Shown here: positions 53,913-63,822 of the stretch, piece after piece
Layout: every line of letters begins with the position of its first letter
Position numbering within the stretch: the first letter of the stretch is position 1
Source of the DNA: Mycolicibacterium sp. S2-37
Lineage (GTDB): Bacteria; Actinomycetota; Actinomycetes; Mycobacteriales; Mycobacteriaceae
NCBI RefSeq assembly: GCF_017352375.1
Contig: NZ_JAFEVR010000003.1
Span: 62,001 to 126,000 of the forward strand
Reading direction: 5' to 3'
DNA length: 64,000 bases
The notes under the pieces: model-generated
The model's database searches: none
Seen by the model: the letters and a program-made list of their open reading frames with translations, nothing else
What the model was told of the DNA's origin: nothing
Program-made: the position numbers and the translations under genes

Positions 53913-55636
53913 GACGTTCCTCCATCGTCGCCGCCCACTCGGGGCGGCTCGGTCTCAGTCCGGCGCACGGCGGCAGTACGGCGACGCCGCATCACGGACA
54001 CGAAATTTCCATTGTGCAGTATGACGACGATCACAGCCGCGACACCGACGGCGACGAGCGCCGCCTGCACCGCCGGTCCCCATCGCGTCGCCGGGGTCAG
54101 ATCGGTCTTCAGGCGGATCTGGCGATCGAGGTAAGCGGGCTCGAAGAACTGCGTCCGGACCAGCTCACGGCCGTCCGGTGCGATGATCGCGCTGATGCCC
54201 GTGGTGCCCGCTGCCACGACGAAGCGGTCGTGTTCCACGGCCCGCAGCCGGCTGAAGGCGAGCTGCTGTTCGCTCATCGCCTCGGTGAACGTCGCGTTGT
54301 TGGCCGGAACGGCCAGCACCTGGGCGCCGCCGCGCACCGATTCCCGCGCCGCCCGGTCGAAGATGACCTCCCAGCAGGTGGTGACGCCGACCGGCACTCC
54401 GGCCGCGCTGACCACCCCGTCTCCGTCGCCGGGAAGGAAGTAGCCCGCCCGATCGGCGTAGGGCGACAGCTTGCTGAAGAAATCACGCCAGGGCAGGTAT
54501 TCGCCGAACGGCTGGACGATCTTCTTGTCGTGGCGGTCGGCGGGGCCGCTGCCGGGGTTCCAGACGATCACGGAGTTCGTCGACACCGGGTGGTCGCGGG
54601 TGTAGCCGGGCGCGCGAACCACGCCACCCACCAGGATGGGTGCATTGACGGCCTGCGCGGCGGCCGAGATCTCCGCGCCGGCGTCCGCGTTGGCCAGCGG
54701 ATCGATGTCCGAGGAGTTCTCCGGCCACACGACGAACATCGGCTGCGGCGCCCGACCCGCGCGGACGTCCTCGGCCAGTCGCATGGTCTCGTTGACGTGG
54801 TTGTCGAGCACCGCGCGGCGCTGGGCGTTGAAGTCCAGGCCCAGCCGCGGCACGTTGCCCTGCACCGCAGCGACCGTCACCGGTTGGTCGTCCACCGCGC
54901 CCGTCGCGGCGTGCCGGACCTGTGGCCAGATGATGGCGGTGCCGAGCAGCGTGACCGCGATTGCCAGGCCGGGCAGCACGACGGCAGGCGGCGTCGATCT
55001 CTGGGTGTCGCCCTGACGCAACCATGCGACGATCTCGGCAGTGAGTGCGGTCAGGCAGAAGCCGACCAGCGCAACGGCCAGCGACACCAGTGGGGCGCCG
55101 CCGAGTTGGGCCAGGGCCAGCACCGGACTGGTGGTCTGGCTGAAGCCGACCACGCCCCACGGGAAACCGCCGAACGGCACACTCGATTTGAGCCATTCCT
55201 GGCCGACCCACAGCGCCGCGAACCACAGCGGCCACCCCTTGAGCCGGCGCACGATCACCGCCAGCGCCCCGAACAACGCCGGGAACAACGCCTGGACGCC
55301 CGCCAGTCCGAGCCAGGGCCCGGCGCCGACGAGCCCACTGATCCACGGCAACAGCGGGATGTAGAACGCCAATCCGAACAGGTAGCCGTAACCGAAGCCG
55401 CCCACCGGGGTGGTGGTGTCACGGGTCAGCACCCACGCCAGCAGCGCCAATCCCAGGAAGGCGCAGTACCACCAGCCGAACGGCGGGAAACTGACACACA
55501 GCAGGAGTCCGGCGGCGAGGGTGGCGCCCAGCTGCACGATCCGGTCGACGGTCCCCTGCCCCACCCGGCGGGCCCGGTGCGCCCACCGGGTGGGCGGTGC
55601 GTCGGCCGGGCCGACCGCCTGTTCGACGTCAGCCAT
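53909..55636 (-). CDS. lnt: apolipoprotein N-acyltransferase
   Basis: 575 residues. It N-acylates the lipid-modified cysteine of lipoproteins in the membrane. Residues about 30-240 hold the multi-helix membrane domain and the rest is a nitrilase-like extracytoplasmic domain with Glu in VVWPENSSD, Lys in [15 protein letters not shown] and catalytic Cys in [10 protein letters not shown] last helix and Arg-rich tail follow. It corresponds to the first domain of M. tuberculosis Ppm1 and probably docks the synthase encoded next. Confidence 0.9.
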   Translation of the reverse strand: MADVEQAVGPADAPPTRWAHRARRVGQGTVDRIVQLGATLAAGLLLCVSFPPFGWWYCAFLGLALLAWVLTRDTTTPVGGFGYGYLFGLAFYIPLLPWISGLVGAGPWLGLAGVQALFPALFGALAVIVRRLKGWPLWFAALWVGQEWLKSSVPFGGFPWGVVGFSQTTSPVLALAQLGGAPLVSLAVALVGFCLTALTAEIVAWLRQGDTQRSTPPAVVLPGLAIAVTLLGTAIIWPQVRHAATGAVDDQPVTVAAVQGNVPRLGLDFNAQRRAVLDNHVNETMRLAEDVRAGRAPQPMFVVWPENSSDIDPLANADAGAEISAAAQAVNAPILVGGVVRAPGYTRDHPVSTNSVIVWNPGSGPADRHDKKIVQPFGEYLPWRDFFSKLSPYADRAGYFLPGDGDGVVSAAGVPVGVTTCWEVIFDRAARESVRGGAQVLAVPANNATFTEAMSEQQLAFSRLRAVEHDRFVVAAGTTGISAIIAPDGRELVRTQFFEPAYLDRQIRLKTDLTPATRWGPAVQAALVAVGVAAVIVVILHNGNFVSVMRRRRTAAVRRTETEPPRVGGDDGGTS

Positions 55637-57221
55637 GGATCACGACACCCCGGTGCACCGTCTGCCGGCAGCGGGGCGGCGCGTCCTCGGGGTCCAGCCG
55701 CGGCAGTGCAGGCACACGGGACCGCGGATCGGTCGACCAGCGCTGGACCGAATCGGCCGGTGCGCTGACCTCGTAGTGGTCGGCGTCCCAGACGGCGTAG
55801 GACGCGGGGGCGCCCGGCACCAGCGTGCCGGTCACACCGTCACGGACGCCGCCCGCGCGCCAGGCACCCCTGGTGGCCGCGGCGAACGCCGCACGCAACG
55901 AGACGGCGCTGCCCGGGGTGCGATGCCGGCTGGCCGCCCGCACGCTGGACCAGGGATCCATGCTGGTGACGGGAGTGTCCGAGCCGAAAGCGAGGGGCAC
56001 GCCTCGGGATGCTAACAGCGCGAAGGGGTTCAATCCGGCGGCTCGGTCAGACCCGAGCCGCTGTGCGTACATACCGTCCGGGCCGCCCCACAGCGCGTCG
56101 AAGTGCGGCTGCATGCTGGCAATGACGCCCCAGGCCCCGAGCTGAGCCGCCTGTTCGGCGGTCACCATCTCCAGATGCTCCAGCCGGTGGCCGCACCGCG
56201 CCACCGCGGGGCCACCGAACTCGTCGACGACGCGGGCGAGGGCGTCGACGACGGTGGTCACCGCGGCGTCCCCGATCACGTGGAATCCGGCGGTGATCCC
56301 GGCGTGGGTGCAGGCGCGCAGGTGTGCGGTGACCGCGTCGGAGTCCAGATAGGTGTTGCCGCATTCGTCCGGTGCGTCGGCATACGGCTCGTGCAGCCAC
56401 GCGGTCCGTGACCCGAGCGCGCCGTCGACGAACAGGTCGCCGGCCAGGCCGTGCGCGCCGCTGCGGTCGAGCAGGTCTCTGGCGTGGGCGGCGTCGGTGG
56501 CTGCTTCGCCCCAGTATCCGGTGACCCGCACGCCGTGTTCGAGTGCACGCAGTTCCAGCCAGTCGTCGAGGCCGCCGATCTGCGGACCTGCGCACTCGTG
56601 GACGGCGACGATGCCGTGGGCGGCCGCCGCGTCGAGCGCCGCCCTGCGGGCCTCGTCACGCTGTGCGGGCGTCAGGCCGGCCCGAGCGGTGGCGCGGACG
56701 AGGTGGTGGGCGTCGGCGGTGAGCGGCCGCTGCGGGTCGTGACCGCTGGCGTCCCCCAGGCCCGGCGTCAGCACGCGGAGTGCGGTCGACGCCGCTGCCG
56801 AGTGCACGTCCACGCGCGAGAGATACGCCGGACGATTGCCGACCGCGGCATCGATGTCGTCGGTGCTCGGGGGGACCGGTTCGGGCCAGCGCGTCTCGTC
56901 CCACCCATGCCCCCACAGCACGCCGTCGGCCTGGCGCCGTGCGTGGTCGGTGAGCCGGTCCAGGCAGTCACGCAGCGACGTGGCGTCGCGCAGGTCGAGT
57001 CCGACGAGCGTGAGCCCGGTGGCGGTGAGGTGGACGTGGCTGTCCACGAACGCCGGCGCGACGAATCCGCCGTCGAGGTCAATCACCCGGGCGTCGGGGA
57101 ACTGTGCGCGTCCGACAGCGTCGCTGCCCAGCCAAGCCACGGTGCCGTCGCGGACCGCCATCGCGGTCGCGTCGGGCTGGACGGGGCTGTGCACCCGCCC
57201 GTTGATGAGCAGTGTCGTCAC
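55629..57221 (-). CDS. YtcJ-like amidohydrolase
   Basis: About 530 residues of the metal-dependent amidohydrolase superfamily. The N-terminal VDSHVHLT holds the first metal HxH pair, later ECAG and [10 protein letters not shown] give further ligands, and [12 protein letters not shown] contains the Asp of the metal site. Position and length match Rv2052c. The GTG at 57221 starts directly at the beta-domain; longer reading frame crosses fxsA. Its end overlaps lnt by eight bases, so it belongs to the same minus-strand run. The substrate is unknown. Confidence 0.8.
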   Translation of the reverse strand: MTTLLINGRVHSPVQPDATAMAVRDGTVAWLGSDAVGRAQFPDARVIDLDGGFVAPAFVDSHVHLTATGLTLVGLDLRDATSLRDCLDRLTDHARRQADGVLWGHGWDETRWPEPVPPSTDDIDAAVGNRPAYLSRVDVHSAAASTALRVLTPGLGDASGHDPQRPLTADAHHLVRATARAGLTPAQRDEARRAALDAAAAHGIVAVHECAGPQIGGLDDWLELRALEHGVRVTGYWGEAATDAAHARDLLDRSGAHGLAGDLFVDGALGSRTAWLHEPYADAPDECGNTYLDSDAVTAHLRACTHAGITAGFHVIGDAAVTTVVDALARVVDEFGGPAVARCGHRLEHLEMVTAEQAAQLGAWGVIASMQPHFDALWGGPDGMYAQRLGSDRAAGLNPFALLASRGVPLAFGSDTPVTSMDPWSSVRAASRHRTPGSAVSLRAAFAAATRGAWRAGGVRDGVTGTLVPGAPASYAVWDADHYEVSAPADSVQRWSTDPRSRVPALPRLDPEDAPPRCRQTVHRGVVIHG

Positions 57222-57234
57222 GGCGCCGATAAGG

Positions 57235-57726
57235 CTAACCGGCTCCGTCCGCGCGGCGTGGCACCGCGGTCTGGTCGACGTCGACGACGTCGATGACCTC
57301 GCCGTCGATGTAGTCACCGCGGCGCGGGCCCGCCGAGGTGGCGGTGGAGGTGGTGACGATCAGCGGCATCCGTCTGCCGACGCTGCGGGCCGCAAGGGCG
57401 GTGACCACCGGCCGGGCGGCCGCACGGGTCGGCGGGAGCAGCAGCAGGGCGCCGAGCGCCGAAGTCGCCAGCCCGGGCACGACGACGAGCACCGTGCCGA
57501 GCGCCACCAGCGCGCTGTCGGTCACCGCGCCCTGGGCGCTCTGGACGGTCAGCCCGGAGCGGAGCCGCTGCAGGTGCCGCCGGAGTTGAGAACCGGCCAG
57601 CGCCAGCCCCAGGACGAATGTCCCGAGCGACAGCAGCAGGGTCCAGCCCAGCCCGACCGTCGACACGAGCGCAACGATGACCGCGATCTCGACCACCGCG
57701 TACAGCAGGAACAGCCGCATTGCCAT
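57235..57726 (-). CDS. fxsA: FxsA family membrane protein
   Basis: 163 residues. Three or four hydrophobic helices (first at 4-25) with the segment GPLLLLPPTR-like motif seen here as ALLLLPPTRAAARP, which marks FxsA. In E. coli FxsA counters phage F exclusion, and its normal role is unknown. The tail is hydrophilic with repeated Asp-Val. It matches Rv2053c in position. It lies 13 bases before the amidohydrolase start. Confidence 0.85.
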   Translation of the reverse strand: MAMRLFLLYAVVEIAVIVALVSTVGLGWTLLLSLGTFVLGLALAGSQLRRHLQRLRSGLTVQSAQGAVTDSALVALGTVLVVVPGLATSALGALLLLPPTRAAARPVVTALAARSVGRRMPLIVTTSTATSAGPRRGDYIDGEVIDVVDVDQTAVPRRADGAG

Positions 57727-57785
57727 GTTTGTTCAACGCACGATTCGCTGCGGTGGTTCCGGGCGGGGGCCGTAGATTCGGGTCC

Positions 57786-58493
57786 GTGACGGAAACGGTG
57801 AGAACGGTCCGCATCGACACCCCGGACGGACGTATCGACGCCCTCCTCGGCCTACCCGAGGGTGGCGGCCCGCGGCCTGGTGTGGTGGTGGTGCACGACG
57901 CGATCGGTTTCAGTCCGGACAACGAGGCGATCGTGGCGCGCGTCGCCGCGGCGGGCTATGTCGCGCTCGCCCCCAATCTGTATTCCCGCGGCGGCCGGGT
58001 GCGGTGTATGACCCGGGTGTTCCGGGAGGCGACCGCGGGGCACGGCCGCGCGTTCGACGACCTGCTTGCCGCGCGAGACCACCTGATCGCGCTGCCGGAA
58101 TGTTCGGGGGCGGTGGCGATCGCCGGGTTCTGTCTGGGTGGGCAGTTCGCTCTGCTGATGGGCGCGGGGAACTTCGGCGCCGCGGCACCGTTCTACGGCA
58201 CCCCGTTGCCGAAGAACCTCGACGACGTTCTCGATGCCTCGTGCCCGATCGTGGCGAGCTTCGGGCGGCGGGATCCGCTGGGCCGTAAGGCGCCGGAGAA
58301 GCTGAGCGCCCTGGTGGAGGCCAAGGGTGTGCCCGCGGACATCAAGGTCTACCCGCAGGCCGGGCACAGCTTCGCCAACCGGCTGCCCGCTCAACCGCTG
58401 CTGCGGGTCACCGGATTCGGCTACGACGACGCCGCCACCGATGACGCGTGGCGACGGGTGTTCGCCTTCTTCGAGCAGCACCTGCCCGGTTAG
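57786..58493 (+). CDS. dienelactone hydrolase family protein
   Basis: 235 residues of the alpha/beta-hydrolase superfamily. The nucleophile is Cys116 in GFCLGG, with Asp163 in GRRDP and His194 in AGHSF, the Cys-Asp-His triad of dienelactone hydrolases. It matches Rv2054 in position, divergent from fxsA. The GTG at 57786 gives the family N-terminus. The natural substrate in mycobacteria is unknown. Confidence 0.85.
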   Translation: MTETVRTVRIDTPDGRIDALLGLPEGGGPRPGVVVVHDAIGFSPDNEAIVARVAAAGYVALAPNLYSRGGRVRCMTRVFREATAGHGRAFDDLLAARDHLIALPECSGAVAIAGFCLGGQFALLMGAGNFGAAAPFYGTPLPKNLDDVLDASCPIVASFGRRDPLGRKAPEKLSALVEAKGVPADIKVYPQAGHSFANRLPAQPLLRVTGFGYDDAATDDAWRRVFAFFEQHLPG

Positions 58494-58873
58494 GCCGGGC
58501 TCACCTCGATGGCGGCGTGCACCTTGTCGATGCCGCCGCGGATGAGCGCCTGCGGGATCCACCACCATGCGTGCCACCAGTAGCGTCTGGTCACCATGTC
58601 GAACACCCGGCGGGTCTCGGAGGCCGGCAGATTGCGGGCCACCGCCTCGACGGGATCGCCTTTGGGTTTGCCGAGCACTCCGCACTTCTGGATGGTCACC
58701 CGCGGGGTGTTGTTGATGCGCTTGGTCTTCCACGACCCCGCGTCGGTGCTGATGAGCAGCCGGTCGCCGTCGGGCACACCCCACACGGGCGTCGGCTTCG
58801 GCCTACCGTCCTTGGTGAACGTCGTCAGCAGCAGATACTTCTCGCGGTAGACGTCCCCGAACGTGGGCGCCAT
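58490..58873 (-). CDS. PPOX-class F420-dependent enzyme (first of tandem pair)
   Basis: 127 residues with the split beta-barrel of the flavin/deazaflavin-binding PPOX family. YLLLTTFTKDGRPKPTPVWGV is the typical first hairpin and WKTKRINNTPRVTIQ the cofactor-phosphate region. The family in mycobacteria uses F420 to reduce substrates such as biliverdin. It shares most motifs with the next gene, one base away. It converges on the hydrolase gene with a four-base overlap of stops. Confidence 0.8.
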   Translation of the reverse strand: MAPTFGDVYREKYLLLTTFTKDGRPKPTPVWGVPDGDRLLISTDAGSWKTKRINNTPRVTIQKCGVLGKPKGDPVEAVARNLPASETRRVFDMVTRRYWWHAWWWIPQALIRGGIDKVHAAIEVSPA

Positions 58874-58874
58874 G

Positions 58875-59255
58875 TCAGGCCGGCTTGATCTCGATGGTCA
58901 CGTTGTTCTTCATGCCCCCACGCAGCTTCGAGAAAACGTTGAACGTCTTGCCCAGCAGCCCGTACCGCCGGCCCAGCGCGTCGTAGGTGGCGCCGTTGGC
59001 AGATTTGTCCAGGATCGACGCAACCGCCTCGACGGCGTCTCCCTTGGGTTTTCCGGCGCGATCGCAGGGCGCGATGGTGACGCCCGAGGTGTTGCGGATC
59101 CGCTTGACCTTCCAGGACTTCTCCTGGGTGATCGCGATCAGACCGTCGCCCTTCGGGACGGCCCAGATGGCCGTCGGCTTGGGCCTGCCGTCCTTGGTGA
59201 ACGTCGTCAGCAGGATGTATTCGGATTTCGCGACGTCGGCGAAGGTGGCGGCCAT
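58875..59255 (-). CDS. PPOX-class F420-dependent enzyme (second of tandem pair)
   Basis: 126 residues and a clear paralogue of the preceding gene: YILLTTFTKDGRPKPTAIWAV, then SWKVKRIRNTSGVTIAPC and GKPKGDAVEAVA. I took the ATG at 59255 so that the N-terminus aligns with the paralogue (MAxTFxDV); a GTG at 59264 is possible. The pair is the first gene of a two-gene unit and probably has diverged in substrate. Confidence 0.8.
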   Translation of the reverse strand: MAATFADVAKSEYILLTTFTKDGRPKPTAIWAVPKGDGLIAITQEKSWKVKRIRNTSGVTIAPCDRAGKPKGDAVEAVASILDKSANGATYDALGRRYGLLGKTFNVFSKLRGGMKNNVTIEIKPA

Positions 59256-59280
59256 GGTCGTCACGGTACTGAAGGCCGTC

Positions 59281-62200
59281 TCAGCCTTCGAGGTCGCCTT
59301 CGGTCTCCAGCAGCACCTGGCGTAGCCCGTCGAGTGTCGCCGGATCCGGTTCGGCCCACATTCCGCGACCTGCGGCCTCCAGCAACCGCTCGGCCATGCC
59401 GTGCAGCGCCCACGGATTCGACTCCTCCATGAACTTGCGGTTCTCGGCGTCGAGGACGTACTCCTGGGACAGCCGGTCGTACATCCAGTCGGCCATCACG
59501 TGGGCGGTCGCGTCGTAGCCGAACAGATAGTCGACGGTGGCGGCCATCTCGAACGCGCCCTTGTAGCCGTGTCTGCGCATGGCGGTGATCCAGCGCGGGT
59601 TCACCACGCGGGCGCGGAACACGCGGTTGGTCTCCTCCGACAGCGTGCGGGTGCGCACGGCATCGGGCCGGGTGTTGTCGCCGATGTAGGCCGCCGGCGA
59701 TGTGCCGGTGAGCGCGCGCACTGTGGCGACCATGCCGCCGTGGTACTGGAAGTAGTCGTCGGAGTCGGCGATGTCGTGTTCGCGGGTATCGGTGTTCTTG
59801 GCCGCCACCGCGATCCGGCGGTAGCTGCTGTTCATGTCCTCGGCAGCAGGTCTGCCGTCGAGGCCACGGCCGTAGGCGAAGCCGCCCCAGGCTGTGTACA
59901 CCTCGGCCAGATCGGCGTCGTCGCGCCAGTTGCGGCTGTCGATGAGCTGCAGCAGTCCCGCACCGTAGGTGCCGGGCTTCGAGCCGAAGATCCTTGTGGT
60001 GGCCCGTCTTTCGTCACCGTGCTGGGCGATGTCGGCCTGGGCGTGCGCGCGGACGTAGTTGTCCTCGTCAGCCTCGGGTAGGCCGGCGACCAGCGTCACC
60101 GCGTCGTCGAGCATGGCCACCACATGCGGGAACGCATCGCGGAAGAAGCCCGAGATGCGCACGGTGACGTCGATGCGCGGTCTGCCGAGTTCCGCCGGCG
60201 ACATCGGGGTGAGGTCGACGACGCGGCGTGAGGCGTCGTCCCAGACCGGGCGCACGCCGAGCAGGGCGAGCACCTCGGCGATGTCGTCGCCCGAGGTCCG
60301 CATGGCCGACGTCCCCCACACCGAGAGCCCGACCGAGCGCGGCCACTCCCCGTGGTCGTCGCGATACCGGGCCAGCAGCGAATCGGCCATCGCCACACCG
60401 GTTTCCCAGGCCAGCCGGGACGGCACCGCCTTCGGGTCGACGGAGTAGAAGTTGCGTCCGGTGGGCAGCACGTTGACCAGACCGCGCAGCGGTGATCCGG
60501 ACGGGCCCGCTGCGATGAATCGGCCGTCCAGCGCGCGCAGTACCTGGGCGATCTCCCCGGCCGTACCTGCCAGCCGCGGCACCACCTCGGTGGCGGCGAA
60601 CCGCAGGATCGCGGCCACGTCCGGGTTGTCGGTGATGCCGTCGACCGCCGCGGGATCCCAATCGGCGGCCTGCAGCGCAGCGACCAGACCGCGGGCCTGC
60701 GCTTCCACGGCGTCGACGGTCACCCGCTCGTCCTGGCCGTCTTCGGCGAGGCCGAGCGCCTGGCGCAGCCCGGGCAGCGTCTGTTCGCCGCCGAACAGCT
60801 GGCGCGCGCGCAGGATCGCGAGCACCAGATCCAGTTGTGCGTCTCCGGCCGGTGCCGCACCGAGGATGTGCAGGCCGTCGCGGATCTGGACGTCCTTGAT
60901 CTCGCAGAGCCAGCCGTCGACGTGCAGCAGCATGTCGTCGAACGAGTCCTCGTCGGGCCGCTCGGACAGCCCGAGGTCGTGGTCCATCTTCGCCGCGCGC
61001 ATCAGGGTCCAGATCTGCTGGCGGATCGCGGGCAGTTTGCCGGGGTCCAGCGCCGAGACGTTGGCGTGTTCATCGAGCAGCTGCTCCAGACGCGCGATGT
61101 CGCCGTAGCTCTCCGCTCGTGCCATCGGCGGGATGAGGTGGTCGACGAGTGTGGCGTGCGCCCGCCGCTTGGCCTGGGTGCCCTCCCCCGGGTCGTTGAC
61201 CAGGAACGGATAGATCAACGGCAGATCACCCACTGCGGCGTCGGTTCCGCAGGCCGCGGACATGCCGAGCGTCTTACCCGGCAGCCACTCCAGATTGCCG
61301 TGCTTGCCGAGGTGCACGATCGCGTCGGCAGCAAACCCAGTCGGGTATCCGGCGCTCAACCAGTGATAGGCGGCCAGATAGTGGTGGCTCGGTGGTAGAT
61401 CGGGGTCGTGATAGATCGCGACCGGATTCTCCCCGAATCCGCGCGGTGGCTGCACGATCAGCACGACATTGCCCGATTGCAGTGCGGCGATGACGATCTC
61501 GCCGTCCGGGTCGGAGCTGCGGTCGACGAAGAGTTCCCCGGGCGGCGGGCCCCAGTGCTCGACGACCGGGTCGGTCAGCTCGGCGGGCAGGGTGGCGAAC
61601 CACGCGCGATAGTCCTTGGCGGACAACCGGATCGGGTTACCGGTCAACTGTCCCTCGGTGAGCCAGGCGGGGTCCTGACCGCCACGCTCGATCAGCGCAT
61701 GGATCAGCGCGTCCCCGTCGCGGGCTTCGATACCAGGAATGTCGCCGATCTGGTATCCGGCCTCGCGCATCGCGGTGAGCAGCGCGACCGCACTGGCCGG
61801 GGTGTCGAGTCCGACGGCGTTGCCGATGCGGGCGTGTTTGGTCGGGTACGCGGAGAACACCACGGCGACCCGCTTGTCGGCGGCGGGGATGCGGCGCAGC
61901 CGGGCGTGACGGAGGGCGATCCCCGCCACCCGGGCGCAGCGTTCCGGGTCGGCGACATAGGAGATCAGGCCCTCGTCGTCGATCTCCTTGAAGGAGAACG
62001 GCACGGTGATGATGCGCCCGTCGAACTCCGGGACGGCCACCTGGGTGGCCACGTCCAGCGGCGAGAGGCCGTCGTCATTGTGGCTCCACTGCTCGCGGGA
62101 ACTCGTCAGGCACAGACCCTGCAGGATCGGTACATCGAGTGCGGCCAGATGGGCGACATCCCAGCTGTCGTCGTTGCCCCCCGCGCCGACGGTGGCCGGC

Positions 62201-62874
62201 GTCGCGGCGCCCGCGGCGAGCACGGTGGTGACGAGCGCATCGGCCCGTCCGAGCAGGGCGAGCAGTTCGGGATCGGCGTTACGCAGCGAGGCGCAGTAGA
62301 CCGGCAACGCGCGGCCGCCGGCAGCGTCGATGGCGTCGCAGAGCGCCTCGACGTAGCCGGTGTTGCCGGCGAGCTGCTGAGCGCGATAGTAGAGCACCGC
62401 GACGGTCGGGCCATCGGCCGACGTGCAATCGCGGTGTAGCACACCCCATTTCGGGGTTGGTGCCGGAGGATCGAAGCCGAAGCCGGTCATCAGCAGCGTG
62501 TCACACAGGAAGGCGTGCAGATTGGCCAGGTTTTCGGTGCCGCCCTGTGCCAGATAGACGTGGGTCTGCAGGGCGACGCCCTGGGGGGTGGTCGAATGTC
62601 CCATGAGTTCGGCGTCGGGCGACTGTTCGCCGCTGACCACGACGGCCGGCAATCCGCTGGCGCGCACGGTGTCGATCCCGTCGTCCCAGACGCGGTAGCC
62701 GCCGAGAATGCGGACGACGACTGCGTCGGCCTGCCCGACCAGCTCCTCGAGCTCACCGGGGACCAGCCGCGATGGGTTCGCCCAGCGATAACCCGCCCCG
62801 CTGGCCCGCGCAGTGATGAGGTCGGTGTCAGAGGTCGACAGCAGCAGGACGGTCGGTGGGTGCGGGTCGGTCAC
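59281..62874 (-). CDS. cobN: cobaltochelatase subunit CobN
   Basis: 1197 residues, matching the usual length in mycobacteria. It is the large subunit of the ATP-dependent chelatase that inserts cobalt into hydrogenobyrinic acid a,c-diamide in aerobic B12 synthesis. VLLLSTSDTDLI opens it, and HLGKHGNLEWLPGK and AYGRGLDG with a C-terminal EYVLDAENRKFMEESNPWALHGM segment are hallmarks. The GTG at 62874 is 23 bases after the stop of a 35-residue ORF. CobS and CobT are not in the window. Confidence 0.93.
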   Translation of the reverse strand: MTDPHPPTVLLLSTSDTDLITARASGAGYRWANPSRLVPGELEELVGQADAVVVRILGGYRVWDDGIDTVRASGLPAVVVSGEQSPDAELMGHSTTPQGVALQTHVYLAQGGTENLANLHAFLCDTLLMTGFGFDPPAPTPKWGVLHRDCTSADGPTVAVLYYRAQQLAGNTGYVEALCDAIDAAGGRALPVYCASLRNADPELLALLGRADALVTTVLAAGAATPATVGAGGNDDSWDVAHLAALDVPILQGLCLTSSREQWSHNDDGLSPLDVATQVAVPEFDGRIITVPFSFKEIDDEGLISYVADPERCARVAGIALRHARLRRIPAADKRVAVVFSAYPTKHARIGNAVGLDTPASAVALLTAMREAGYQIGDIPGIEARDGDALIHALIERGGQDPAWLTEGQLTGNPIRLSAKDYRAWFATLPAELTDPVVEHWGPPPGELFVDRSSDPDGEIVIAALQSGNVVLIVQPPRGFGENPVAIYHDPDLPPSHHYLAAYHWLSAGYPTGFAADAIVHLGKHGNLEWLPGKTLGMSAACGTDAAVGDLPLIYPFLVNDPGEGTQAKRRAHATLVDHLIPPMARAESYGDIARLEQLLDEHANVSALDPGKLPAIRQQIWTLMRAAKMDHDLGLSERPDEDSFDDMLLHVDGWLCEIKDVQIRDGLHILGAAPAGDAQLDLVLAILRARQLFGGEQTLPGLRQALGLAEDGQDERVTVDAVEAQARGLVAALQAADWDPAAVDGITDNPDVAAILRFAATEVVPRLAGTAGEIAQVLRALDGRFIAAGPSGSPLRGLVNVLPTGRNFYSVDPKAVPSRLAWETGVAMADSLLARYRDDHGEWPRSVGLSVWGTSAMRTSGDDIAEVLALLGVRPVWDDASRRVVDLTPMSPAELGRPRIDVTVRISGFFRDAFPHVVAMLDDAVTLVAGLPEADEDNYVRAHAQADIAQHGDERRATTRIFGSKPGTYGAGLLQLIDSRNWRDDADLAEVYTAWGGFAYGRGLDGRPAAEDMNSSYRRIAVAAKNTDTREHDIADSDDYFQYHGGMVATVRALTGTSPAAYIGDNTRPDAVRTRTLSEETNRVFRARVVNPRWITAMRRHGYKGAFEMAATVDYLFGYDATAHVMADWMYDRLSQEYVLDAENRKFMEESNPWALHGMAERLLEAAGRGMWAEPDPATLDGLRQVLLETEGDLEG

Positions 62875-62897
62875 CCGTCATTCGTACCCCACCGCGG

Positions 62898-63005
62898 TCA
62901 GCGGTCGTAGTTTCCCCAGCGCGCATACCAGGACTGCGAGTACGGCAAGCCGAGCGCGGTGATGAGCACGAGCAGCACGAAGGCGATGGCGACCATGGCG
63001 ATCAC
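62898..63005 (-). CDS. 35-residue single-helix membrane protein upstream of cobN
   Basis: A short frame on the minus strand: GTG start at 63005 with AAAGGGGA six bases upstream, a hydrophobic helix (AMVAIAFVLLVLITALGLP) and an aromatic polar tail (YSQSWYARWGNYDR). It ends 23 bases before cobN, so it may be its leader cistron or a small membrane subunit. Too short for ordinary gene finders; support is the ribosome-binding site and the membrane-protein pattern. Confidence 0.45.
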   Translation of the reverse strand: MIAMVAIAFVLLVLITALGLPYSQSWYARWGNYDR

Positions 63006-63123
63006 TGTCGTTCCCCTTTCCGTTATGTACCCGGTACCGGCGGTACTGGGTTCACCCTGAAAGGTACGGCGATACCCACCGCGGTAGGGACTTTTGTGCG
63101 GGAGCCGTCATGCCCTCGCCACG

Positions 63124-63139
63124 AGTGACCGATGTCACA
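63124..63139. promoter_or_regulatory. CRP-like binding site
   Basis: AGTGACCGATGTCACA matches the CRP consensus TGTGA-N6-TCACA at every specified base but the first. It lies about 120 bases upstream of the small ORF and cobN, within a 182-base intergenic region. Regulation by a mycobacterial CRP is possible but untested. Confidence 0.4.
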
Positions 63140-63187
63140 TACTGTGTCCTGCCGGTCACGAGCGGACCGGCTCACGCTGCGGCGGTG

Positions 63188-63691
63188 TCAATCGATCGTC
63201 TTGACCACCGTTGCCGGCACGCCGGCAACCAACGTGCGTGCGGGTACATCCCGGGTGACGACGGCGCCGGCGCCGACCACGGCATCGGCACCGACGGTGA
63301 CGCCCTGCATGATGAGGGCGGACGCGCCGATCCAGACGTTTCGTCCGATTCTGATCGGTGCGGAGGTGATGCCGGTTCGTCGCCGCGCCGGGTCGAGGGG
63401 GTGCCCGGAGCTGAGCAGACTGACCTCGGGACCGATCATGACGTCGTCTTCGATCTCGATTCCGCCGATGTCGTTGAAGCGGCAGTTCTGGTTCACGAAG
63501 ACGTTCTTGCCAAGCCGTATGTTGATCCCGTGGTCGGAATACACCGGCGGGATGAGATGGAATGACTCATCGACGGTCTGCCCTGTGAGTTCGCTCCATC
63601 CCCTCCGGATCGCTGCTTGATCGGTGTACTGCAGGGTGCTCAGTTCGGCCGTCAGCCGGATTGCACGCTGCACTCTCTCCGCGAAGTCCAT
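63188..63691 (-). CDS. hexapeptide-repeat O-acetyltransferase (maltose/galactoside type)
   Basis: 167 residues with a left-handed beta-helix. The first half resembles the N-terminal helical part of maltose acetyltransferase; HLIPPVYSDHGINIRLGKNVFVNQNCRF and IGPEVSLLSSGHPLDPARR with the catalytic His follow, then tandem hexapeptides up to GAVVTRDVPARTLVAGVPA. It would transfer acetyl from acetyl-CoA to a sugar hydroxyl. The ATG at 63691 has AAGGGA at proper spacing; an in-frame start at 63739 adds 16 residues. Confidence 0.85.
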   Translation of the reverse strand: MDFAERVQRAIRLTAELSTLQYTDQAAIRRGWSELTGQTVDESFHLIPPVYSDHGINIRLGKNVFVNQNCRFNDIGGIEIEDDVMIGPEVSLLSSGHPLDPARRRTGITSAPIRIGRNVWIGASALIMQGVTVGADAVVGAGAVVTRDVPARTLVAGVPATVVKTID

Positions 63692-63822
63692 CGTCGTCCC
63701 TTCGTCGAACAACCGTCGTGTGGGAACCAAGAGTGCCAACAGCGCCCGCCCGCGGTGACCAACAACAGTGCCGCGGCGAGTCGCCGCCGACGGGTTGGCC
63801 GGTGACTCAGCAGGCGGTACGG

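Noticed and set aside
63006..63187. Cobalamin riboswitch ahead of cobN
   Set aside because: I looked for the conserved B12-box bases on the minus strand and could not find them.
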